From Buxus sempervirens (lineage: Eukaryota; Streptophyta; Magnoliopsida; Buxales; Buxaceae): a stretch of DNA of 64,000 nt. The position numbers were made by a program, and so were the translations under genes. The notes beneath the pieces were generated by a model, which was not told where the DNA came from, did no database searches, and worked only from the letters and a program-made list of their open reading frames with translations. The stretch lies in contig OX387185.1 of assembly GCA_947561395.2 (NCBI GenBank), positions 18,192,366-18,256,365 of the forward strand. Reading direction: 5' to 3'. Below, piece by piece: positions 26,089 to 36,009 of this stretch (position 1 is the first letter of the stretch; every line of letters begins with the position of its first letter).

Positions 26089-26191
26089 GTGTAGCCGACC
26101 TGAGTTGTCGGCTACACACAATTACCTTTGTAGCCGACTAGCAAGGTCGGCTACACACAAGCAAGTGCCAATCCGACCTGAGTTGTCGGAT
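26089..26191 (-). repeat. Three related stem-loops in the Tat-type LTR
   Basis: GTGTAGCCGAC pairs with GTCGGCTACAC (11 bp, 26089-26117, loop CTGAGTT). TGTAGCCGAC pairs with GTCGGCTACA (10 bp, 26129-26155, loop TAGCAAG). ATCCGAC pairs with GTCGGAT (7 bp, 26171-26191, loop CTGAGTT). Two loops are identical and all three are 7 nt. The position is far downstream of the LTR TATA box, so these would be in the transcribed leader. Confidence 0.85.
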
Positions 26192-28509
26192 CAGCTAACA
26201 GAGAGGTGGTTTTCAGATTTCTTCAATTGGGTCAAGCTTGTGGGCTTCCCAGGAGTGTTCTAAAGTCTTGTGGGATCTTGGGAAGGTCCACACAAGTTCC
26301 GGAGATGAGGATTCCCCCATCTCTTGTCTCTTTTGGTGGTGTCTACAGTAGGGAAAGGAGAGGTGAGGCATGGGACTGCCTTCTCCTTTTGGATCATGTA
26401 TGCCAATGAAGCAGGAGCCAAGATGTCCCTGTTTGGTCTCTAAGGTTCCAAAAACAGCGAGCATAACCATGACAAGCCACACGACCAAACAAGGGCTTAA
26501 AACCTACTTGAGTCCAAAGAGAATTAACATACATGCTATGTACATCATGCATGGGGGATAACAGGCATTTGGGTTCTGATCTATGCAAGAGAAAGTGGTG
26601 GCTTGGGTACAAGTGACTTAGCATGCTACTATGAAGTGAACCAATGCAGGCACTTGGTGTGTGCAAGTGTGTGAGCATGCAATCAAAATGAGTTAGAAAT
26701 GAGCAATCAACATGTTGTAGACGTACAAAACAGCAACTAAGGCTAATGAGAAAGTCATCCAACCCAAGGTAATGTAAAATCATGCTTGCACATACTCACT
26801 AGGGGGATAGCATCTCATCCGGGCATTCCAAAACCAGCAAGACCCAAGTGAAAAGCCACTCAGTTTGTTTCTAGAGCAAGGGAGCTCAGGCACGCATTCA
26901 CAACAACCAAGCAACAAACATGCCATGTCAGCACCACTCAAAAGTGACTAAAAGAACCTGTTGTAGGGGAGCATATGTGCTGGCAAACCTGCTGGGAATA
27001 GCAGTAGTACGAGGGCCTACTGCTGTCCCCAGCAGCAACTTATATGGATCAATGTAAGGGGGGTTGTGGGGTAAGGGGAGCATGCTTGCATGGGTTAGTA
27101 TGCTAGGTTTGGGGGGGGGGGGGGGGGGTGATCGTGCACCTTTGGAGGCCTACTGGAGGGTGCAGTACAGCAACCAATAGTAGGGGTTGGCTAGAGTCTC
27201 CAGCAGGAACCTATGCAAACAAATGCATGGGGATTGTGGGGGGAAGGGCTGCATTCGTACATGGTGCTTGGGAGTGAGACTTGGTGTACAAACAGGTGAA
27301 CAACCTGCTGGAGCAGCTGTTGTCCAGGAGGGTTTCATGCATGCTAAAATCAGCAAGTGTAAGAGGGGAAGGTGATCATGCTTATATACACAAAACAACA
27401 AGTTATAGGGGAAAAGGGGGTATGCATCCATATCTAAAAACAGTAGGCTATCACACACAAATGCTCATATTAATAGGCTTTAGATCATGCAAAATGGAGG
27501 GGGGCTCAAACATCAAAACAGAAACGGGGATGGGGGAGCATGCATCTAGGAAGCAACCATCACAACAAGGAGGGGGGAATGCATGCCTCGTGAACTCTAA
27601 AATATAGAAATAACATGTATTATAAGTAAGGGACTGCTTTTCATAACAAACACAAAAACTAGATGAGAGATCATGGCATGGATGCTGGGGGCATGCAAGG
27701 TTAGAGAGAAGTAGCTTAACACAGACATACATCTCAGAAAAAAAAAAGAAGAAAACTCCACCACAGCATATGCATGCCTTACCATACAGTGAACACACAA
27801 ATCAATGCTCCAAACATGCATAAACCTTGGTGCTTGAGAGGGTAAGAGCATAACCAGCAAGAGACGTGTCCCAGAAAAATTGTAAAGAAGAGAAGAGAAG
27901 AGAGAGACCATAAGAAGGGTAATGGGGGATATTAAAGGATACATTAGACTAAAAAAAGGGGAAGGAAAAGGCTCCTTCTTCAAACAAATAAGATGGAAAC
28001 ACTAACCAACAGCTCCCAAACACCATGAACAAATGTGAAGACATCACTCATACTCCCATGGGTTCGTGCATGGGGTCTCCCTTACCTTCGGAGACCTCCA
28101 TGTTACCAAAAAATGGAAGAGAATGCATGTAATATAGGCACTAGCATAGATGTACAGCAATGAGAAACCAAGCTCCTTAAAACTCTTCGAAAACCCCCAT
28201 TTTGATATATGTGCAACAAAATGTGACAAAGAAGCTTACCTTAGGGTTATAAGCTCTCTTGTGGAGATGTGTGACCCCTTGGAAGCAAGACACTAGCTGG
28301 AACCTCCTCCTTTTGATAGCAACAGCAGCAAGCCTTCACTTGTTTGGGTGGAAATGGAGAAGAAGAAGGAAAGAGAGAGTGGGAGGATCAAGGTGAGGTG
28401 TTTGGTGGGGTGTAGAGGCAAGGGAGGCTGCAAAGAAGAGGGTTTGCACCTATGAAGGAGGGGGAAAAGGGGGCAAGGCCAGCAACCCTCAGCCAGGGGG
28501 CTTGCTAGC

Positions 28510-28519
28510 CTTTTTATAG
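28510..28519 (-). promoter_or_regulatory. TATA box of the outer Tat-type LTR
   Basis: Minus-strand CTATAAAAAG, 18 bp from the insertion point of the nested plus-strand LTR (28538). The nested LTR has separated this TATA box from its own U3 (31175-32136). Confidence 0.7.
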
Positions 28520-28911
28520 CAAAATGTTTGTATCCAGTGTAAGCACCTCATTTTTGCACCCATCTAAAAAGCCCGAAAGTAAAACCCTAAAAGACAGGTC
28601 TAAACCCTCAGGAGCAAAATGTGACTTTCCCCCTGAGCCCAAATTGATTGCTATACCCTATCCCAATGGGTAGAGAATCCCGACATGGTTCCAACGCAAT
28701 TGAGTTTGTAGGAATCGGAGCCTGGATGGGGAAGATATGAGCAAAACAGTCCCAGGGACAAAGTTAAATATCTTAATTAAACTAATTAAGATAAATGGGA
28801 AATAATAAAAATTGGGGAAGTCTAATTCGTCCGAGTGGGTGGCTGAGTCACCTCAGCCATCAACTCAGGCCAAAAAAGGGGAGAGAAAAAGGCAAATCTG
28901 AAAGATTTGCT

Positions 28912-29180
28912 GCAACCGCACATAATATGCGGTTGCGAAGCATAGGGTGTGCGGTTGATTTTTCGGCCACCGCTCGCACGAGCCAATCAGAGCAAGCGGC
29001 ACGTGAAAAGTAACCGTACTTACAGTACGGTTGCATGGTTTGTCATTTTGTGCCTGCGCGAGTTTGTCCCCTAATCATTGCTGAAAAGACGTGGCCGAAC
29101 CGCACATAGCATACGGTTCAGACCAAACTGCACATACTGTGCGGTTTTGACCAAACCACACTAAGTATGCGGTTTTGACC
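28912..29180 (+). repeat. Stem-loop cluster with ACCGCA/TGCGGT arms just upstream of the LTR TATA box
   Basis: GCAACCGCA pairs with TGCGGTTGC (28912-28936, 9 bp, loop CATAATA); AACCGTAC pairs with GTACGGTT (29012-29032, 8 bp, loop TTACA). Further looser pairs (AACCGCACATAG..CGGTT near 29098; single arms near 29130-29172) follow. Similar arms recur at 30335-30385 in the same LTR and in the Ogre leader near 34555. Confidence 0.8.
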
Positions 29181-29187
29181 CTGTTTT

Positions 29188-29197
29188 CTATAAAAAG
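29188..29197 (+). promoter_or_regulatory. TATA box of the nested Tat-type LTR
   Basis: CTATAAAAAG, the same ten bases as in the outer LTR (28510-28519, minus). It lies 650 bp after the LTR start, defining U3 as 28538-29187. Confidence 0.7.
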
Positions 29198-31174
29198 CAA
29201 AATCCGAACATGGGATAGGGGCTGGCTTCCTTTTGCTCAATTCCACCCCCTTCTCCCCCACTATCTTTTATCCGAAACCCCTCTCCTTTGCTTCTCCTTG
29301 CCTCTCCAAATCGAAAAACTTTCTTGCTTGACCATCAAACCCTATCCCATCTCCTCCTCCTCCATTTTGAACCTTGGGAAAGCATGGAGGTACTGTTCGT
29401 GTGAAGAAAGGGGTTGCTCAAGCTACTGCTCTTGTCTAAAGGAAGCTCAAAACACTCCACACAAGGGTTTAGACCCCAAGGTATTGTTTCCTGTTGACTT
29501 TTAGTCCACATATATATGTGAATGAAGATGTTCTAAGGTGATTTCAAAGGTTTTATTCCTTCTTGCCATGGTATTTTGTCTTTAGCATGTCTTTTCCCTA
29601 TCTTCTCTCCATTTCTATCATATAAAGGGCTCCGAGGTAAGAGGAACCATGCGTGTGATTTTAAGAAAGGATGAGGTGGTGTTTGGTACATGCTTTTTCG
29701 AGCTTTTGGTGCCATATTATCATGCCATTATTCCATTTAAGTGGGAGTGTGTTCCCCTTGATCTTACTACAATGTATCCCTGATGTAACCCCCATATTTC
29801 CCTTCATTTGCTTTACTATCATTTTATGTTTGTATTCGTTTGTTTTCACCCCTCTAGGATGAGTGATACATGCTGATTTTAGGCGTATGTGAATGAAGTT
29901 TATGCATGCAAGTAGGTCCCATTATCATGCTCCCTTACCCCCCCCCCCCCCCAAGTACCTCTAGTTCAGCCCCTAACCTTTTGTTAGAAATCATGGTTAT
30001 GTTCTCGGTGCTTCCACGATGGTACCCTAACGAGTATGCATGTCTATATGTCCATATATTTGCATGCCATTCTCAGCTCACTGTTTTATTATTCTTATAC
30101 GCCATGGTGGTGTCTTCATACATGGCTATTAATTTTCTTGCTTAGTTTAGTCGCTTGATGTCGATCGAGCATAGGTGTGAATGAATGAATGGATGAAAAG
30201 CGTGTTTTGGCTATGAAGTGAGCTTTTGGACCACTGTGGGTCTGCTTAGAGACCCACGGAAGTTCACAGATGCCCCTGGAGAGAGAACCAGCAAGTTCCC
30301 GTGGCCATTCTGGGCCTATTTCGGATTTTCATACCCAAACCGCATACTCAGAGCGGTTCGGGCAAATCCGCATAGTATGTGCGGTTAAACCTCAGCCATC
30401 CTCAAAAATCCATTTTCTTGGCCTGAACCCGTTCGTTTCGACCCGGTTTTAATTAATGCAAATCATTTTGAGCTTTTGGGTCAACCCAAGCCTTTTTTGG
30501 GACTTGGGCCCAATAGTGCTTCGTGGGCCTTCCAACGGGGCCCACATCCAATCCGGTCCAAACTACGGCCCTCGACAATGGGTCCAAGGTCACTCGGCTA
30601 ACTGCCCGTGGGCCAAATCCAAGCCCAGCGGGCCCTAAAAGCTTTGACCCACTAACTTTTGTAAATATTCAACTAAATCCAAAACCACATAACCAAGTCC
30701 AATAAGCGGGGTTATCTGACATAACCACCAATGGGAATTGGGCTTAGCCTAAGCCCTACTTGGCATCCAATGGGCCTTCCAACGGGGCCCATTCAGACCA
30801 ACATAACCTGGACAAAGAAAGATAAAATCAATTGAAATAAAAGGGACCCACACCTTTGAAGGTCCCATTTAGACTTAATAAGTGAGCATGTTGGTTTAGG
30901 ACATAAGGGTGAGTTGAACCAAAATTGACTCGAACCAGGGAAACCCATGGGACCCATCAACCGACGGGGCAGACCCGGGTGTCTACGGACTTCCCCGGAC
31001 CATAATCGAGACCTTAGCCGGAATCACAAGCCGCAGACCAAAGTAGACATCCTTAGGGCACCCAGGTGACTGCCTACACCTCATCAGGTAGTGGCGACTC
31101 CTAAACCCCCCGTTCCCTCGCATATTTCATCGCGTGCGCTCTCGCATCGCATCTCCCAACGTGGGTACATCCAA

Positions 31175-32136
31175 CATTTAATGTCGGACACACTACACTT
31201 CCTTTGTATCCAGAATTTAATGTCAGATACACTACATTTCCTTTGTATCCGACATTAAAAACACAATTATTTCAAATTTTGAATTTTGTCAGTGAATCTG
31301 TCGGCGAATCCGCGCGAATCTCGTGAGTGAATCCTTTGTATCGACATTCAATTTCGGACATGAAGAAAGACATGCATATCCGACATTATATGTTGGATAC
31401 GAAAAGGATATTTACAGATTCGCCCCTCGATTTGACCGATTTGACTGATTTGACTGATTTGACCGATTTGACACTTTTGGATATCCACAAATTGCCCCCT
31501 ACGCAATTTTTAGTTATTCCTGATACTTTTGGATGTTTTGAGATTTAGTCCCTGAGATATTTATGAAAAATATTATTTTATTTAGATATTTTCAGATATT
31601 TGCAGATTAGTCCCTGGGATATTTTCTCAACTTTTGATATTTATGGATTCTCTCCTGATTCTTTTGGATATCTGTGGATTCACCCTTGAGATATTTTCAT
31701 TAATTTTGATATTCATAGATTTAGTCCCCAAGATATTTTTCTCTGCTGCTTGCCACGTGTGCAGTTTTCCGGCATTGCTGCCCTAGAACTTCAACTGCTC
31801 ATATCTCCTTCATCCGGACTCCAATTTGGGCAAACTCAGTTGCGTTAGAACCATATCGGAGCCCTTTATCCATTGGGACAGAGCTAAGCACATGGTTTGG
31901 GGTTTAGTAGAAAGTCAATTTCTGCTCCCCCTCAAGTTTGACCGGCCTGTAGATCTTTCATCCGGACTTCGATTCCAGCAAACTCAGTTGCATTGGAACC
32001 GTGTTGGGATTATCTATCCATTGAGATAAAACAAGGTGGCCAATTATCACTTGATCAAAAAGTCAACTTTTTCCCCCTTAGGGTTTGACTTTTCAGCCAT
32101 CGGCTTTTCCGAGGGAACAAAAATGAGGTGCTTATA
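31175..32136 (-). repeat. U3 of the outer Tat-type LTR, repeat-rich
   Basis: Contains a duplicated 39-bp unit beginning TCCAACATTTAATGTC (31170) and TCCAGAATTTAATGTC (31209); short GATTTGAC(T/C) units at 31432-31470; dispersed copies of GATATTT with GATTTAGTCCC (31500-31735); and a roughly 150-bp duplication marked by AAACTCAGTTGC (31833 and 31980). Small frames here are not genes. Confidence 0.75.
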
Positions 32137-33291
32137 GCAGGCACAGATGGAGAAAATTTGACGTTGAGTGGAGTTTGATGGGTGGTTTGTGGCTGTTGGG
32201 TCTGCTGGGGTGCAGGAACATTGATGTGGAGTGGTTGTCTGGGAGGAGGAGCTTGTACTAGGCTTACTTCTCCTTCTTTCTTGTTCCCGTTCTTTTTCAA
32301 CCCATTCACCTTCTTCTGTGCAAAAGAGTTAGAAGGATTTGACTTTCCAGCCATAGTAGAGTAATCAATTATCTTTCCTGATCTGACCCTGTCCTCAATC
32401 CGGTTGGCCACTTGTACTAGGGCTGCAAAGTTGGTAGTAGTCTGACCCACCAAATGATTGTAAAAAGGTTGCCCCAGTGTGCTAATGAATGTTGAAATCA
32501 TCTCTGGTTCCAACATAGGTGGCCTGACCTGAGAAGCAGTCTCCCTCCACCTCTTGGCATATTGCCTTACAGATTTGTCTTTATTTTTGCTCATCTTCAT
32601 CACATCGTACCTATCTGGCACGATCTCAGAATTGAACTTGTATTGGGCCAAAAAGGCATCCGCCAAATCCCTCCATCTTCTGATCTTCCCATGGTCCAGT
32701 GTGGCAAACCATCTCAGAGCAGATCCAGTCAAACTCCTTTGGAAGAGTTGAATCAGAATGCCGTCATCCCGGCCAAATTGGCATAGACCCCCACAATAGA
32801 GCTTTAGATGGCTCATAGGGCAACCAGTGCCATCGTATTTTTCAAAGTTTGGGCACTTGAATTTGGCTGGTAGGCATATATCTGGGTATAGACACAGGTC
32901 TTCAAAGTTGGTCCATCCATAACTGTTCATCCCTTTTACCTCTCTCAGTTCTTCCTGAATCATCTCCAACTTATGCAAGAATTTCCTTTCCATTTCCTTC
33001 CTCACTCTTTCTTTTTTCCTTCTCCTTCTCAGATTCAACACTGTCCTCCCTGATCAGTATAGGTTCAGGGACAAGTTCAAAAATGGGTTCAGGAATAGGT
33101 TGAGCTGGAGGTGGAATGTTGGTTTGAGGTGGAGGTACTTGGTGAGAAGTGGAGGCTTTGTTCTAGGCTTGGGCTTGCTGGGCCGGAACAGCCAGTAAGT
33201 TTTCCAGCATTTGGGCCAGCCCCGCCACTTGCGCTTGCAATCGAGCAAAGTCCTGAGTAGGAACTTCAGTCTGATTCTCAGTAGGGTCCAT
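32137..33291 (-). pseudogene. gag: Ogre/Tat gag, N-terminal part
   Basis: Minus strand. The ATG at 33289-33291 opens Met-Asp-Pro-Thr-Glu; an in-frame upstream ATG at 33388-33390 is also possible. A TAG at 33163-33165 and a one-base shift in an A-rich run near 33010 break the frame. From 33041 the main Gag domain is open: FKCPNFEKYDGTGCPMSHLK, LTGSALRWFATLD, LADAFLAQYKFN, YAKRWRETASQV, the retrotransposon gag core that builds the particle. It ends in a Pro/Gln-rich stretch at 32137, where the solo LTR begins; the continuation is at 25410. Confidence 0.88.
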
Positions 33292-33391
33292 TGTGCGAGC
33301 CTTTGATCTGGTCACGAGAGCAATGGTTGCAATTATAATGGTACCTGGACAAGAAAATAAAGAAAATGTCAGCCCCAATTTATGTCTCATT

Positions 33392-35988
33392 TACACACCT
33401 ATGAATGCATGTATGTAGGTTAAGTGAATATGAGTTTGGACTTTATTATTTATTTTATTTTTTATTTTTTACTTTGAAGAATTGTTGGAATATTTTAGGG
33501 CTTCCAACATGTCCCACAAGATATGAATTGGATGGCACGAAAAAGTCCATCCAAAGAGTTGTTGGAATATTTTAGGGCTTCCAACCTCCCACAAGATACG
33601 ATTTGGTTGGCACAAAAAAGGACATCCAAAAAGTTGTTGGAATATTTTAGGGCTTCCAACCTCCCACAAGATACGATTTGGTTGGCACGAAAAAGGCCAT
33701 CCAAAAATTTGTTAGAATATTTTAGGGCTTCCAACCTCCCACAAGATACGATTTGGCTGGCACGAAAAAGGCCATCCAAAAAGTTTTTGGAATATTTTAG
33801 GGCTTCCAACCTCCCACAAGATACAATTTGGTTGACACGAAAAAGGCCATCCAAAAAGTTGTTGGAATATTTTAGGGCTTCCAATATCCCACAAGATATG
33901 ACTTGGAATTAAGGCTTCCAAAGCCTCCTGAAATTACTTAGGCTTTCAGGAGCCTATGAAGGGTTCTAGAATCACGCAAGCTTCTAGGGGCTTATGAAGA
34001 TAAAGATCTGAAATTTTAGGCTTTCAGAGGGCCTATGAGTTTTTTGGTTAAAAATCTGAAATTCAAAGGCTTTCAGATGCCCACAGAAATTTTGGTTAAA
34101 AATCTGAAATTCAAAGGCTTTCAAAGGCCCATGTAAAAAAAAAATTTTTTTTTTTACTTCTTTGATTGTTTAGACTTTTGATTTGATTTTTTTCTTTTTT
34201 TTTGTTTATGAGATTTCTTATTCAAGAACAGATTTTTAAATTGAATTGTTCTTATCAAACTTTTGAGATTTAAAAATGATTTGAAATTCTTTTTCTCATT
34301 TTTCCATTAGATTGCACTTCAAGAATGTGTTTTGCCACATATTTTCCTTTATCACTTCTACTCCTTGAGTTAAGTTACCTGTTCAACTTAGGTAAAAATT
34401 TTATAAAAATGCTTAACCCTTTGATTTGAGTGAGTTTATAAGAATTTGGATGCTTTATACTCTTATTGAAGTGTTTATGTTCTGTTTGTATCACTTAAGA
34501 GGCTAAAAGAACCAAGTTTGTTGGCAAAAGTTGTTGAAATAGCAATTAAGTCCGTAAAACCGCATATATAGTGTGGACTAGCCATGTCCGCATTTAAAAT
34601 GCAGTCAGGCTATGTCCGTAAATAAAATGCGGACGGCTTATGTCCACAAATAAAATGAGGACATGCCATGTCCGCAAAGGAAATGCGGTTTATGGACGGA
34701 ATTTCATTGTTTTTGTTTTTTTAAGTGATTATAATGATTTTGATTGCACATCCAAACGTATGGTTCACCATTGACAAGCTTCTAGACTGTCCCAAAGTGG
34801 ACCTTGACACTATATTCACAAAAAAAACATGGGGACACATGTTCCCTCCAAAATTGGACACCATACTTATGAATTTTGGACTTTTGGTTGCCTCCAACAT
34901 AGACTTTTGGGTAGGATAACTTCTAAACAGAGTTTACAAAACTCTTCTTATAGGCTACACCAAACTTAGGATACAAGCCTCTTTGGGAAAAATTCCATCC
35001 TAAACACATGGAAACCATGGTACATTACATGATATGAAGATAATTCTAAAAGAAAACCATGATATCACCTTGTTACCTTATGTTTACCTTCAATATGGCA
35101 TTCATATCATACCTTGGCCTTGTGAACCATGCAACCCACCTTTCCTCAATTACAAACCCATTTCCCCATCGTAATTGTTTACTTTAGCTCAAAAACGTGT
35201 ATTTTCACCTTCAAGCGTATGGGCTTTGGGTTTTGGTTTAATGGCAACTTAGATCTCAAGCCTAGTGATGACCAGAATCAAAGATCCACAATGTCATCAC
35301 GTCATTAGCCCAAAGTTCTAAGGTGAATGTTTTCACTTTCGTTTTTCGAAGTAATGACCTCGTTATTCCAAGCTACACACATTTGGGTTCAACTTCCTAT
35401 AGGTAATGGATAGGCTGTGCAAAAGATTTAAAGTGCTCAAGTGCATTTGAAATATAAGGACACATTCACAACGCCCCAGCCCCTTGCCACTCTTTTTCGT
35501 AGCCAAGCACACTTTTTTCACAAACCAAGGCATATATGAAATCATATTGAAAATAAATAAACACAAGCAAACAAGATACCAAAACACCAAAATATGCTTA
35601 TGACTATTATATACCCAAAAATATCACACAAGCATGTTATCATAAAATACAAAAACAATTAATCATGCAAACATGCTTGAACACCCAAAATACCCACTAA
35701 ATTCTTAGATTTCATGCTCATAGCTTTCATGTTCAAAACATAGCATTAAACCCCCAAATTAAAGCATGCTATAGCAAAATCATGGTTTAGCAAAAACAAG
35801 CCCCCCCCCCCCCCCATACACATGTTTCTAAGAACAATTCTAAAAATCAGATTTAAACATGTTTCTACCCCCATGCACTTTTAACCAACAAATCAGATTT
35901 TAAACACATCAAACATGGCCAATAAAACAAAATAGCAAGCATAAAAACAAAACATGAACAAATTCAAAACATGGCTTAAATCCACTAG
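33392..35988 (-). other. Non-coding leader of the Ogre element
   Basis: Between the PBS and gag, about 2.6 kb. Long leaders are normal in this group. It holds the 76-bp tandem array (33482-33905), a second looser array of GGCTTTCAGA.GCC and GGTTAAAAATCTGAAATTC units (33905-34140), palindromic TCCGCATTT/AAATGCGGA-type units (34555-34690), and a G-run (15 C on plus, 35801-35815). Frames at 34725-34919 and 35363-35590 show no similarity to known proteins. Confidence 0.7.
33482..33905 (-). repeat. Tandem array of about 76-bp units, near 5.5 copies
   Basis: Each unit carries TTGGAATATTTTAGGGCTTC (starts near 33482, 33558, 33634, 33709, 33785 and 33860) followed by TCCCACAAGATA and CCATCCAAAAA. 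Because the unit has few stop codons, long frames appear on both strands (33495-33884 minus, 33523-33912 plus); they mirror the repeat and are not genes. Confidence 0.9.
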
Positions 35989-36007
35989 GTCCCCAACAGA
36001 GTCGCCA
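35989..36007 (-). other. Primer binding site of the Ogre element
   Basis: Minus-strand TGGCGACTCTGTTGGGGAC, two bases from the LTR end. It has the TGGCGACTC...GGGGA form used by Ogre/Tat elements (tRNA-Arg type in published Ogre elements). Confidence 0.8.
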
Positions 36008-36009
36008 GT

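Larger units (their letters stand above)
28538..31169 (+). mobile_element. Nested solo LTR of a Tat-type element, 2632 bp
   Basis: Begins TGTAAGCACCTCATTTTTG at 28538 and ends GTGGGTACA at 31169. Flanks are TCCAG (28533-28537) and TCCAA (31170-31174), a duplication with one change. The start matches that of the surrounding minus-strand LTR, and the blocks around 25490-25850 (plus) and 30700-31100 (minus) are similar, so the two LTRs are diverged relatives in opposite orientation. TATA is at 29188. A run of 15 C lies at 29938-29952. GGTAGTGGCGACTCC near 31087 is the usual Tat-group end region. No gene is supported inside. Confidence 0.85.
25416..32136 (-). mobile_element. Solo LTR of a Tat-type element inside Ogre gag, itself split by another solo LTR
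   Basis: Minus-strand start is TATAAGCACCTC at 32136 (first bases mutated from TGTAAGCACC, the form seen at 28538); the end ...CACACA lies at 25416. Flanks are GCAAG (25411-25415) and GCAGG (32137-32141) on the plus strand, a 5-bp duplication with one change. Removing the insert leaves Gag reading Ser-Val-Pro-Ala-Asn-Gln in frame. Without the nested LTR it is about 4.1 kb. U3 is 32136-31175; its TATA box (28510-28519) lies beyond the nested LTR; R-U5 is 28509-25416, with an 18-G run at 27111-27128. Frames such as 26394-26783, 27150-27458 and 27451-27983 are chance frames in the LTR. Confidence 0.88.

Noticed and set aside
26089..26155. microRNA precursor
   Set aside because: Stems of 10-11 bp are too short for a plant miRNA hairpin; kept as stem-loops only.
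27111..27128. Run of 18 G (also 15 C at 29938 and at 35801)
   Set aside because: Simple homopolymers; lengths may be sequencing artefacts, though the first two lie in comparable parts of related LTRs.
26394..27983. Several 90-130 aa frames on the minus strand
   Set aside because: They lie in R-U5 of the Tat-type solo LTR, have no similarity to known domains and no consistent start context.
25450..31140. Large inverted duplication of host DNA
   Set aside because: Explained by two related Tat-type LTRs in opposite orientation, one nested in the other.
33482..33905. CRISPR-like array of regular repeats
   Set aside because: Spacers are not unique, the units are contiguous, and the context is a plant retrotransposon.
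33495..33912. 129-aa frames on both strands with repeated RASNLPQDTIWLA-like units
   Set aside because: They follow the 76-bp tandem DNA repeat, which lacks stops in these frames; no start context, no domain.
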